Part shown: piece after piece, positions 1 through 7,697 of the stretch
How the letters are laid out: every line of letters begins with the position of its first letter
Position numbering within the stretch: the stretch's first letter is position 1
Assembly: GCF_000422845.1 (NCBI RefSeq)
Contig: NZ_AUGV01000003.1
Location: 594,373-658,372 of the forward strand
Source of the DNA: Oceanobacter kriegii DSM 6294
GTDB lineage: Bacteria > Pseudomonadota > Gammaproteobacteria > Pseudomonadales > Oceanobacteraceae
DNA: 64,000 nucleotides
Reading direction: 5' to 3'
Program-made: the position numbers and the translations under genes
Notes under the pieces: model-generated
What the model saw: only the letters and a program-made list of their open reading frames with translations
Database searches by the model: none
What the model was told of the DNA's origin: nothing

Positions 1-735
1 GACATAAGGTTCCGGCAAGGCATCAATGTTGTCGACCAGAACCTGGTACAGCGCTCGCATATCGCGAATCCAGGGCGAAAAGCAAATGATCTGACTATCG
101 GTATCTACCTGGAATGGCACGAAAATATAGTGGTCAGGTAAAGGCTGCTGGTTGCTTTGTTGCAGACCCTGTTTGCTTTTGTGTGCCTGACGTTGGCTCA
201 GCTGGGTTGGCAAGCGCTGACGCAGCGTGTCTGCCCCTTGATCGCCATGTGGCAGCTGCTCGAGTGTACGCAGTGTGCTGTTTTCATAATTGATGCCTCG
301 GGCATCCACCGTGGTAGTTGCTGGCAGGCAGCCATTTTCCATGTAGAGGGTCTTGATCCCGAGCTGATCAGCGGCCAGCGCGCACAGCCGTTGATGCCAG
401 ACAATGCCATTCCAGCACACCATGGCGTCCGGTGCGGTGTGTTTTAATCCGGCGTAGTAGGCCCGATACAGAAAGCGTCCGCTGAGCGCGAGCCAGAGCT
501 TTCTAATCCACAGCGCTGGTAATGAACGCTGGCCGTTCGGGCTGGCCTGTTGATACTGGCGCAATTCAACCGCCACGGCGTCATCCAGCCCAGGATGGGA
601 TTTGAACGGCGGCCACAAACGCTTCAGCCACCATTGGCGATGGCGAACCTGAGTGGTCTGGTAGTCGGCAGTTTTGCCAAGTTGACTGAAATACTGTTTG
701 TGATGATTGCGAACAGCAAAAAACAGAACGTTCAT
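1..735 (-). CDS. Capsule polysaccharide synthesis-type protein (PF05159-like), 3' end cut by window edge
   Basis: The frame is open from an ATG at 735 down to base 1 (245 codons seen), so the C-terminus lies outside the window. It is a paralogue of the complete gene at 6159-7310. Both share a YIFVP.QV.TD segment followed by FSPW.R.M, and an aromatic-E-x-G...TTT segment (YMENG here, FIERG there). In that paralogue these precede the FKAHP and NSS.G.E motifs of the KpsS/LipB/PF05159 family, which act in capsule or LPS sugar transfer at the cytoplasmic face. The N-terminus starts MNVLFFAVRNHHKQYFSQLG, as in GT-B proteins. The preceding ATP-grasp gene on the same strand suggests one cluster. The substrate cannot be read from sequence. 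The family call is fairly secure because of the paralogue. Confidence 0.7.
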   Translation of the reverse strand, partial: MNVLFFAVRNHHKQYFSQLGKTADYQTTQVRHRQWWLKRLWPPFKSHPGLDDAVAVELRQYQQASPNGQRSLPALWIRKLWLALSGRFLYRAYYAGLKHTAPDAMVCWNGIVWHQRLCALAADQLGIKTLYMENGCLPATTTVDARGINYENSTLRTLEQLPHGDQGADTLRQRLPTQLSQRQAHKSKQGLQQSNQQPLPDHYIFVPFQVDTDSQIICFSPWIRDMRALYQVLVDNIDALPEPYV

Positions 736-964
736 TAAAAGTCCTGGGAAATAAACACAATAAGCCTCGAGGCTGGGCTCGACGACAGCAGCATGCTGGT
801 GTGCATTGATAAACTACTTCAGTGACAATCTGTTGATGCTGCGGGTTCCTTGCAGGCACCGGGTGGGATGTCAGCTGTGCGCGTGATCTAGAGACCCTCT
901 GAATTACTCAGTGGTCGCGCAGAGCTATGCAGAGTTATGCAGGGGGTCCCTGGCCCGGGAACGG
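736..964. other. Intergenic stretch with two palindromes
   Basis: This 229-bp gap separates two minus-strand glycan genes. A 12-bp perfect palindrome (AGCCTCGAGGCT) lies at 763-774. A hairpin with CCCGGG arms around 955-974 straddles the stop codon (965-967) of the ATP-grasp gene and may slow transcription or protect the mRNA 3' end, although no T-run follows on the minus strand. No promoter could be assigned with confidence. Confidence 0.4.
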
Positions 965-1942
965 TTATCCCGGGAAGAGTCGAGCCCGCAGAGCATATAC
1001 ACGATTCATCCAGCGGTTGGTCAATCCACGCTCATCATCTGTAAAGAATTGCAACGGCCAAGCGTCACCAAGCTGTTGGTCTTGTTGGGCAGGAGATACT
1101 TTTCCACAGGCATTTTCTGGAACAAAGGTTATCTCGCCAAACAGCACCTTGCCTTCAAAGGAGTAAAGATCGACGCGGACGTAATCAAAGGTTTGTGACA
1201 GTTCGCGAGCTGCCTTCAACATTGCGGGCAGGTTATCCGGCCGGGAAGCCGGTGCTTCGCTGCGGTTGTACTTCAATTGCAGGTCGAGGTTTTGCCACTG
1301 TTCGTCAAAGAAGTCCCGTGAGTGGTCGCCAAAGCGATCCATATCGGTCTGTACGATCAGGCGTTTGCCATGGTCGAAACAATGGAATTTATAGTCAACG
1401 GGCACCTTGCCATGGGCATCGGTGAGCAGCGGTTCGACGACGACACCGGGATCAACCAGACGGTACTGGGCTTCACCAGTAAAGTTATCGGCGTAGTTAC
1501 AGCCAAGCCAGGCACTGATCAGGGCTCTTACATCTGCCAGAGAATACTCGTCGGCGGTGCGGATAATCAGGTTCCAGCCACTGCCATGCGTCGCCTTGAG
1601 GATAATGGGCGGGGGAAAGCGCTCAAAGTCAAAGTCATTGGCATCTTGCAGGTAGCCAAGCTGTGGAATCAGAAACTCCTCTCCAAGGGTTTGGCGGATG
1701 TATTCGCGCACTGCGTGCTTATCGACCAGCGATGCTTGTTGTTCAAGCCAGCGGTGCTGTTGCAGTTTGCGATACAGCAGCTTTTCGCTGAACGTTTTGG
1801 GCTGCGCAAGGTTTGCATGATAACCGTGGTTACGGATGAAGTTCTGAAAGGCCTTACGGCGAATACTGCCGTCAGCCATGGTCTTTTGGGACTTGTTTTG
1901 CAGATGCTGGCTTTTGGCTTGCAAGGAATGGGTCGCGGTCAT
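965..1942 (-). CDS. ATP-grasp protein of the TupA-like family (surface polymer synthesis)
   Basis: This protein of about 325 residues shows the TupA-like ATP-grasp pattern: FSEKLLYRK near residues 51-59, then DKHAVREYI, the nucleotide-binding KATHGSGWN near 116-124, a central VDYKFHCF segment, and a late acidic metal-binding strand VRVDLYS..GKVLFGEITF. The family (PF14305) is named after TupA of teichuronopeptide synthesis in alkaliphilic Bacillus and is common in polysaccharide clusters, where it probably forms amide links between amino acids and sugars. An in-frame TTG at 1975 would overlap the upstream gene by 26 bp. The ATG at 1942, 7 bp after the TGA of the GT8-like gene, is preferred. 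It is probably co-transcribed with that gene. The acceptor is unknown. Confidence 0.75.
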   Translation of the reverse strand: MTATHSLQAKSQHLQNKSQKTMADGSIRRKAFQNFIRNHGYHANLAQPKTFSEKLLYRKLQQHRWLEQQASLVDKHAVREYIRQTLGEEFLIPQLGYLQDANDFDFERFPPPIILKATHGSGWNLIIRTADEYSLADVRALISAWLGCNYADNFTGEAQYRLVDPGVVVEPLLTDAHGKVPVDYKFHCFDHGKRLIVQTDMDRFGDHSRDFFDEQWQNLDLQLKYNRSEAPASRPDNLPAMLKAARELSQTFDYVRVDLYSFEGKVLFGEITFVPENACGKVSPAQQDQQLGDAWPLQFFTDDERGLTNRWMNRVYALRARLFPG

Positions 1943-1949
1943 CACTGTC

Positions 1950-2792
1950 TCAATCGTCGAAGGTGCGGTTTGCAAAATAGCGGGTTATGCGTTGTTTCCA
2001 TTGGCGGGCATTGGTTCCCTCGCCGTAGACAACCCAGTCCGGCGGCAATGACACGCCGCCCCGGTGCAGGATTTTTAGCAGTCGGAAAGTACGGCGGGCG
2101 CCAAGCAGCTCAACCAATCCATCGATGGCCGGAGTGTTGGTGCCCTTGTGCTGGTGCAGTCTTGGGCTGTGGATGACCTTGGGAATGCCTTGCTTGAAAC
2201 CAAGAACGTCGAGCCAGCGCAGGAACATGACGTTGTATTCGGGTGGCAGGATGGCCAGATTGAGGTCCGATTGCCACAACAACTCCCGAAAAGATGGTTG
2301 ATCCTTGGTTTGTTGGTGGGACTGAATAACCTCTTTCCAGCGTTGCAGAAACTGCTGGCTTGCCTCAGAGCGTCGGATACCAATCAGACCGCCATTCAGG
2401 GTCGGGAAGGACTGCGGGAAGCGCTGCTTGAGAATGGCCGAACCGTGTTCCGAATTACGACCGGGATCGTGGCAGGCACAGACGTCGTATTTGTCGAACA
2501 GACAGAAAATGTCGGCGATGTCGCCGATGACATAGGTATCAGCATCGATATAGAGCGTCTGATCGAAGCGGGATTGTGCCAGTGCATCAATCTTGGTTCG
2601 AAACCAGCTATGCTCTGGCGTCACGATGCGGTCAAAGACCTCCGTTTGTACATCCCTGTCGGTGTATAGATCAATCGCCAGATCCGGGCACTGAGCCTTG
2701 AGGGATTTGGCTGAGCGAATCGCCAGATCTATGTATGCCTGATCGCCTGTGGCGGCATATACCACACCCCGCGAGGGGCTTTTGTTGTCCAT
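1950..2792 (-). CDS. GT8-like nucleotide-sugar glycosyltransferase
   Basis: The 280-residue protein has a GT-A fold signature. The N-terminal strand GVVYAATGDQAYI opens it and a DXD-type metal/nucleotide-sugar motif sits in YIDADTYV (D83-D85). An LNGGLIGIRR segment at 132-140 and a late HSPRLHQHKG segment at 208-217 resemble the LNSG and H..G..KPW elements of family 8. It is therefore probably a retaining glycosyltransferase adding a hexose-type sugar to LPS core or capsule. No signal peptide or membrane helix is visible, so it is likely cytosolic or peripheral. It is first in the leftward pair with the ATP-grasp gene and divergent from the pyruvyl transferase-like gene. A weak ribosome site (AGGAT) lies just before the ATG. 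The donor sugar is not predictable. Confidence 0.75.
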   Translation of the reverse strand: MDNKSPSRGVVYAATGDQAYIDLAIRSAKSLKAQCPDLAIDLYTDRDVQTEVFDRIVTPEHSWFRTKIDALAQSRFDQTLYIDADTYVIGDIADIFCLFDKYDVCACHDPGRNSEHGSAILKQRFPQSFPTLNGGLIGIRRSEASQQFLQRWKEVIQSHQQTKDQPSFRELLWQSDLNLAILPPEYNVMFLRWLDVLGFKQGIPKVIHSPRLHQHKGTNTPAIDGLVELLGARRTFRLLKILHRGGVSLPPDWVVYGEGTNARQWKQRITRYFANRTFDD

Positions 2793-3156
2793 ATCCTGTC
2801 TTACCCTTACGACATCGTTGGATGTCTCCGCTGAGCGGATCGTGTTTAAGTGCGCTACTTTACGGTTTTCTTACACTGAACGCATTGCTTGACATCCTTT
2901 GACCGTGACAAAAACCGGCTTGCGATCATCGTCAGCGGAAAACGTTACCGAGTTCGCCTGTGTTGAGAAAGTAAACGGATGTTCTGCATTTGTCCCGCAA
3001 AGGGCTGGATATGCTGCGATTGCGTGATGGTTTTGTGTCAAAAGTGTGAAATCATAACGCTTTGATGCCTTTAAATACCCGCCTGAACATCAGGGCCTAC
3101 TGAAAGTTTGGGAAGGCGCTGGTGTATTCAATTTGACAGATGTTCTGGAGATATCC
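2793..3156. other. Divergent intergenic region between two glycan transcription units
   Basis: The 364 bp are visibly more AT-rich than the genes on either side. They must hold the promoters for the leftward GT8-like gene and the rightward pyruvyl transferase-like gene. A small perfect palindrome TCCGCT-G-AGCGGA lies at 2827-2839. No convincing -35/-10 pair or small ORF stood out. A local AT-rich dip is common in horizontally acquired polysaccharide clusters, but that is only suggestive here. Confidence 0.35.
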
Positions 3157-4176
3157 TTGCTCAAGGTTGCCGTGATTAACGACACTCGCCCGACTCATCA
3201 TTTTGGTTGCTTGCTGGTAATGAAAAATTTGCTTCATTTGCTACAGCAACAACAAATGGAGGTGGCCTGGAGCTGGCCTGTCAGCGTCGATTGGCGCAAG
3301 CATAAAGGCAAGATTCGTTCGATGCCTGAGGTGGATGCCATCATCATCAATGGGGAAGGCACCATTCATCATAATCGGCAGCGCAAGTTTTCCCAGGCCT
3401 TGATCGACTTCTGTGAATACGCCAGTCAGGTGATGAAGAAGCCGGTGTATGTGGTCAATGCCACGCTGAATCAAAATAGTCCGGATGCGTATCAGAAGTT
3501 GGCATTGGCGCGGGCAATTTATGTTCGTGATCGTGGCAGCTTGCAGGAGCTGAACGATCACGACGTGCCAGGCAGTTATGTTCCTGACCTGACGATGGCC
3601 GGTTCTCCGGAAACCATGACCCTGGATACGACTGCTCGGAAGGGAACTCTCGTCATTGATAGTGCCATCAAAACCGACACGGCGTTATTACGTGAGTTGG
3701 CCGATCGACATGATCACGACTTCCGCTCGATGATTGTTGCTCGCCCCGGTAACGCCCGCTTTTTACGCAGCCCACGTCCGTGGGTCAAAAACATCTGGAA
3801 GTGGCTGCGGGAAGACCGCTTGGTCAGCACCGATGTGGATGTTTACCTTCAGCAACTGGCGACCTATTCGGGCGTGATCACGGGGCGTTATCACACCTTG
3901 ACCATGTGCCTGAAGCAGCGGGTGCCTTTTTATGCGCTGGCGTCCAACACGCCGAAAGTGTTTTTCCTGTTGAATGATGTTTTTGGCGACGATCATCGCC
4001 AGCGCACATTGGAAGACATCGCCGCAAGCGGCGATCAGCCGGTAGAGCCTTTTTCTGAACAAGAGCTGGCTGCCATTGATACCTTTCTGGCCATGGCCAA
4101 TCGAGAATCTGAAACCATGATCCGTGCCATTGCAGCGGATATTCGTCAGCAAGCCCAGGGTGAGTATCAATACTGA
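3157..4176 (+). CDS. Polysaccharide pyruvyl transferase family protein
   Basis: The protein (339 residues from the chosen start) matches the CsaB/WcaK pyruvyl transferase fold (PF04230). It opens LLKVAVINDTRPTHHFGC, has the INGEGTIHH loop near residues 64-72, and carries a late GVITGRYHTL motif near 240-250, equivalent to the family's G.R.H segment. Such enzymes add ketal-linked pyruvate from phosphoenolpyruvate to a sugar of an exported glycan, though some members are diverged glycosyltransferases. Start choice: a TTG at 3157 sits 6 bp after GGAG, whereas the longer TTG start at 3133 has no ribosome site. The gene overlaps the following phosphotransferase by one base (TGATG), so the two are translationally coupled. 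The exact sugar is unknown. Confidence 0.75.
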   Translation: MLKVAVINDTRPTHHFGCLLVMKNLLHLLQQQQMEVAWSWPVSVDWRKHKGKIRSMPEVDAIIINGEGTIHHNRQRKFSQALIDFCEYASQVMKKPVYVVNATLNQNSPDAYQKLALARAIYVRDRGSLQELNDHDVPGSYVPDLTMAGSPETMTLDTTARKGTLVIDSAIKTDTALLRELADRHDHDFRSMIVARPGNARFLRSPRPWVKNIWKWLREDRLVSTDVDVYLQQLATYSGVITGRYHTLTMCLKQRVPFYALASNTPKVFFLLNDVFGDDHRQRTLEDIAASGDQPVEPFSEQELAAIDTFLAMANRESETMIRAIAADIRQQAQGEYQY

Positions 4177-5174
4177 TGGCAAACGTCAGCTGGTGGCAGC
4201 GAGCCTACACAGTATTCAAACTGCGCGTTATTGCTGCCCGTCTGGGCATGCCTATAGACGAGCTCAAGGAAGCCTTGTATCGGGTTCATCCATTGTTGGA
4301 TGAACCATCAGTGTCACTGTGTTTCCGTAACTTGGGCGGTAAAAACAACCTTGGTATGTTTCTGCATTTGGGCCATAGCGCCAAGCCGCTGGCTATTTCC
4401 AAACTGATGGATCGCTCTATGGCGCAGCGGGAATATCGCTTGCTGCAATGGCAATCCAACGCCGGTGCCGATGACATCGCTCCAGCAGCTGTTGATTGCC
4501 GTGAGCTGTCAGAGGATGTGAGTGTTTTGACGACACGCTTTGCTGCAACGCCAGCACCGTTTGAGGTTGAGCACATGTTGCAGTTGCATCAACGACTGAG
4601 CAGCTTTCACGCCCCAGCCAACACCGACTGGTCGAGTGTAAACAGGGAGCTGAAGCCAACGACGCCGATCAAGGCATTGCTGTGCGGCTTTGTCACCGAG
4701 ACAGACCAGACCCGCATGGCGCAGTTTCTGGATAAGTACTTGTCACAGCAGCTCTCTTACGGCGAGCGCGCGGCAATTCGGCCCAGCATTGAGCCTGCCA
4801 TGGCGTGGCTGGTGGCCTACTGGCCAATGCTTCAGGGTGCGCCTCACTGGGGATTGGTGCATGGTGATTTCAAGCGCCAGAACATATTGCAGGATGGCCA
4901 CAGCGGTACCTATCTGGGGATCGATCTGGAGTACTACTGCCATGGCCTGCGGGTGTGGGATCTGGCGTTTTTCTATTCCCGTGGCAATTACACGGTTGCC
5001 GATATGTTGCAGCACACCGGCTATAGCGGTGAGTTGGCGAACGTGCTGGTGTGCTGTTACCTGATTGCCAGCCTGTCGCACTACAAGCAAAAGCGCGAAC
5101 CGCAGCAGTTGGCGACCCGGATTGAACCCGCCGCCGATTGGTTGCAGCAGGCGTTCAGCAATACAGCAGCCTGA
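4176..5174 (+). CDS. APH/choline-kinase-like phosphotransferase in glycan cluster
   Basis: The 332-residue protein has the aminoglycoside phosphotransferase/LicA kinase fold: catalytic loop VHGDFKRQN at 228-236 (D231 as base, N236 for metal) and the metal-binding GIDLE at 248-252 (D250). The N-lobe segment LGGKNNLGMFLHL at 53-65 could be a nucleotide loop. Members in surface-polysaccharide loci phosphorylate a small alcohol or sugar such as choline (LicA), ethanolamine or heptose, so resistance to aminoglycosides is an unlikely role here. The ATG overlaps the stop of the pyruvyl transferase-like gene by one base. Its 3' end overlaps that of the convergent sialyltransferase-like gene by 20 bp. 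The substrate is inferred from context only. Confidence 0.7.
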   Translation: MANVSWWQRAYTVFKLRVIAARLGMPIDELKEALYRVHPLLDEPSVSLCFRNLGGKNNLGMFLHLGHSAKPLAISKLMDRSMAQREYRLLQWQSNAGADDIAPAAVDCRELSEDVSVLTTRFAATPAPFEVEHMLQLHQRLSSFHAPANTDWSSVNRELKPTTPIKALLCGFVTETDQTRMAQFLDKYLSQQLSYGERAAIRPSIEPAMAWLVAYWPMLQGAPHWGLVHGDFKRQNILQDGHSGTYLGIDLEYYCHGLRVWDLAFFYSRGNYTVADMLQHTGYSGELANVLVCCYLIASLSHYKQKREPQQLATRIEPAADWLQQAFSNTAA

Positions 5175-6159
5175 CGCCCACTTTCTCCATCACTTCGGCC
5201 AGCTCGGACGTTTGCTTGCAGATGCTGGTGACCTCAATGTCTGGCCGCAACCAGCGACTGGTCAACAGCGCGCTGGACACATCACCACAGAGCTGTGCCC
5301 CTTCGGGCAGCAAGGGGAACAGCATTTCCATCGGAATGCTCGACGGCAGCAGCTGATAACCCGCCCATGGCGAGTCGTTGGCAAAGGGTGCATTGCGGGG
5401 ATGATTCTTGATCACCACATTGCCGCCGGTCGTGGTGGCCAATTGCAGCATGGCGGCTTCGGTTTGGGCATCACGCACACTGTCGTGGGGCAGGACTACA
5501 ACCAGTGACGCTTGCTCCAGCCATTGCGGCTTATCGACCAGAGCCTGTGCCAACTGCTTCAGAGCCGGGTGGTCGGTGCTGGCAGGTAAGGGGAGCAAGT
5601 GCTTTTGCTGCAACCCTGGATGCGCCAATGAGGGAAAAGCCACATGGGCATCCTGAATCCAGCCAGAACAGCCAATGTCATCCGGTTGTTGCCACCAACC
5701 TCCATAAAGCCAGCGCTTCAGCTGGCGATCGATGATTTTATCCAGTAACCAATGGGTTTTTCGCCCGGTGTAGGTATAGGTGCCGTCGTCAAGATAATGA
5801 CCAACGGCGGGTTGTCCATAATGGCTCAGGGCCGCCATGATGCCTTGGAATTCAATGCGTCGATCATTGGCGGTGTAGACGTGGCTTGGTGCCAGCTCGC
5901 AGGCTTGCCGCCCCAGAGTTTCCAGTAATGCTTTACGGCGCAGTTTTTGTTGCAGACCGCGAGCCTTGTTGCTGGCCAGACGGACTGACGTAAACGGACT
6001 GGAGGACCACACCAAGGCAGCCTGCATGAATGGCGACAAGGAGGCGGGCTGATCAATCAGCCACAGTTGCTTGTCGTCGGAGTCAGGCAAAGCCAATGCC
6101 ACCATGGTGGCGGTCAGGACGTTAAATGGAGTGGAGGCGAGGAACAGATGGCTTTGCAT
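5155..6159 (-). CDS. Sialyltransferase/polysialyltransferase-like glycosyltransferase
   Basis: The 334-residue protein carries motifs of bacterial GT-B sialyltransferases: YLDDGTYTYTG with the acidic D/E-D/E-G motif at residues 124-126, IKNHPRN with the HP motif at 252-254, and DVSSALL at 293-299 matching the S-S/T motif. The N-terminal HLFLASTPFNVLTA resembles the start of GT52/polysialyltransferase (PF07388) proteins. It probably transfers CMP-activated sialic acid or a related nonulosonate to a surface glycan. No neu/nan synthesis gene is in the window, so the donor must come from elsewhere if this is right. Its ATG overlaps the stop of the preceding capsule-type gene by one base. Kdo or another donor remains possible. 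Confidence 0.65.
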   Translation of the reverse strand: MQSHLFLASTPFNVLTATMVALALPDSDDKQLWLIDQPASLSPFMQAALVWSSSPFTSVRLASNKARGLQQKLRRKALLETLGRQACELAPSHVYTANDRRIEFQGIMAALSHYGQPAVGHYLDDGTYTYTGRKTHWLLDKIIDRQLKRWLYGGWWQQPDDIGCSGWIQDAHVAFPSLAHPGLQQKHLLPLPASTDHPALKQLAQALVDKPQWLEQASLVVVLPHDSVRDAQTEAAMLQLATTTGGNVVIKNHPRNAPFANDSPWAGYQLLPSSIPMEMLFPLLPEGAQLCGDVSSALLTSRWLRPDIEVTSICKQTSELAEVMEKVGVRLLYC

Positions 6160-7310
6160 CAGGCGGCGTTCTCCATCAGCCGAGCCAAGCGTTCAGCCAT
6201 TGCGGTCAAATGTTCGGGCTGCGATTGCTGCCAAACGCCGGTGACGGCGTGTTCAGCGTCGACATGGCCCAGAAACGCTTCCAACAAATCGTGATCGAAC
6301 TGCCACTGTCCGACGTTTTGCATGGCCTGGTTAAGACTTTGCTGATCCGGACAATTCAGTACCAGGCCGGGTAAGCCATAAAACGCCTGTCCCAGCACCA
6401 TCAGCTTTTTACGCATCAGCAGGGATTCCATACCGATCGACGAGTTAATGGTAACAACTGCATCGGCATGTTGGATCAGGGTGCTGGCTGGAATGTCTGT
6501 GACGACATGAACATTTGGCCGCTGGCAGAGCCTGGCAAAGGCGTCCTTGTAACATTGCGGGCAGGAAGGGTGCGCCTTGAAGACCAGATGGGGCGCTGGA
6601 GTGCATTGGTCCGCGGCCTTGCTGGTGGCTTCCAGCAACTCGAACATATTGCGAACCCAGGGAGAAAACAGCACCGTCTGGGTGTCGGTATTTACCTGCA
6701 AGGGGACAAAAATATAGTGCTCGGGCAACTGCTCGGGCCGACTTTCTGTGGTTTCAGAGAGCGGCCTGGCTTTGCTGTGCAGGGCCGAAGTTGCCGCTAG
6801 CTGCTGATAAAATTCGGGTTCCCGTGGCACCGAGTTCAGAAAGTTAATGCCGTTGGGGTCCAGTGTGGTGGTGCCCGGAAACGGTCCACGTTCAATGAAA
6901 TAGCAGGGAATGCCGAGGCTGCGGGCAGCGCTGGCCATGATCCACTGGCGGAACTTCAAGCCATTCCACAACACCAGCTGTTGAATATTCTGCTGCTGCA
7001 AACAGGCCCGATAACAGCGGAACAATAGCCGTCCCTCAAGCCGTTTTAATACCATTTTCAGGGGGTAGGACGAACAGCTTTTCAGCCCCGCCGGGCTGTT
7101 TTTGAGGGTGTTGCGAGTCGCCTCCAGAATTGCTTCTTCTTCCGGATAGCTGCTGTTGATTGCGCCCAGACCACGGAAGAGCGAGACGTCCTTGTACCAG
7201 AGTGTCTGGCACTGAAACCCGGATTTTTGCAGCTCTGTACCCAGCTTGTCTGCGTATCGCCGCTGCGCCTTGCGGGCGGCAAAAATACCTATCCTGTTCT
7301 GCAACATCAT
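6159..7310 (-). CDS. Capsule polysaccharide synthesis protein (KpsS/PF05159-like)
   Basis: The 383-residue protein has the hallmarks of PF05159: WNGLKFRQW near 115-123, FIERGPFPGTT near 139-148, HLVFKAHPSC at 241-250, and INSSIGMESL at 288-297 followed by LGQAFYG. In KpsS and KpsC, HP and S-S-x-G-x-E motifs belong to retaining beta-Kdo transferase domains that build the lipid linker of group 2 capsules. Related proteins act in O-antigen synthesis. The gene is paralogous to the partial gene at 1-735. It starts at tandem ATGs (7308-7310 and 7305-7307) with no strong ribosome site and is coupled to the sialyltransferase-like gene by a one-base overlap. The donor is uncertain. Confidence 0.75.
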   Translation of the reverse strand: MMLQNRIGIFAARKAQRRYADKLGTELQKSGFQCQTLWYKDVSLFRGLGAINSSYPEEEAILEATRNTLKNSPAGLKSCSSYPLKMVLKRLEGRLLFRCYRACLQQQNIQQLVLWNGLKFRQWIMASAARSLGIPCYFIERGPFPGTTTLDPNGINFLNSVPREPEFYQQLAATSALHSKARPLSETTESRPEQLPEHYIFVPLQVNTDTQTVLFSPWVRNMFELLEATSKAADQCTPAPHLVFKAHPSCPQCYKDAFARLCQRPNVHVVTDIPASTLIQHADAVVTINSSIGMESLLMRKKLMVLGQAFYGLPGLVLNCPDQQSLNQAMQNVGQWQFDHDLLEAFLGHVDAEHAVTGVWQQSQPEHLTAMAERLARLMENAA

Positions 7311-7679
7311 GAATCAATAACAAGGTAGCTTTGGAGTCGCCTGAGTATACCTGCTTTGGCGCGTTGGACAGGCGTTATATTAGGACTGATAGGTGCTCGT
7401 TGGACAGAGCGGGCGATTGCCTCACAAGCATTGGCTGATGACAGGCTGGAGCTGTCGACGTTCTATTGTGAGGTAGGTGTCGTGGCGTTGATGAATTGGG
7501 TCTGTTCCAAAATCCGCCATCGGTTGATGGAAGCGGATTTTGGACACAGAGACTGTGCCAGACACCGGAGCTGCACCTGCTGGTGTCAGGCCTCCGAGGT
7601 CTGGCTGCTTTCGCCTTGGTACTTATAAGCCTCCGGCTGCTTACGCCTTAGTACTTATAAGCCTCTGGCTGCTTACGCC
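7311..7679. other. Gap with hairpin and tandem copies of the ahcY 3' end; no gene recognised
   Basis: This 369-bp gap lies between the start of the capsule-type gene and the stop of ahcY. The weak ORFs crossing it have no family resemblance. It contains a long imperfect hairpin (7501-7550), a shorter inverted pair with GACACC/GGTGTC arms at about 7562-7588, and 32-bp tandem repeats reaching into ahcY. It should also include the promoter of the leftward capsule-type gene, which I could not place. Confidence 0.5.
7506..7544. repeat. Long inverted repeat (hairpin) upstream of the capsule-type gene
   Basis: TCCAAAATCCGC at 7506-7517 is repeated inverted as GCGGATTTTGGA at 7533-7544, a perfect 12-bp stem. 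Inside it CATC-GGTT-GATG extends the helix with a short bulge. No T-run follows on either side, so it is not a typical intrinsic terminator. It could be an attenuator, a protein site or the remnant of a small mobile element. Confidence 0.6.
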
Positions 7680-7697
7680 TTAGTACTTATAAGCCTC
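7619..7697. repeat. 32-bp tandem repeats copying the 3' end of ahcY
   Basis: The sequence GTACTTATAAGCCTC starts at 7619, 7651 and 7683, a strict 32-bp period. The third copy is the real end of ahcY (stop codon complement at 7680-7682), and the other two lie just beyond the stop. A degenerate fourth copy can be traced at about 7589-7618. The copies differ by one or two bases, so they arose by local tandem duplication and are drifting. Confidence 0.8.

Noticed and set aside
4176..5174. Aminoglycoside resistance gene
   Set aside because: The fold fits, but the location inside a glycan cluster with translational coupling to a pyruvyl transferase-like gene makes a biosynthetic kinase far more likely.
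7356..7628. A 90-codon plus-strand ORF between the glycan island and ahcY
   Set aside because: It crosses the hairpins and the tandem repeats, lacks a ribosome site and has no family pattern.
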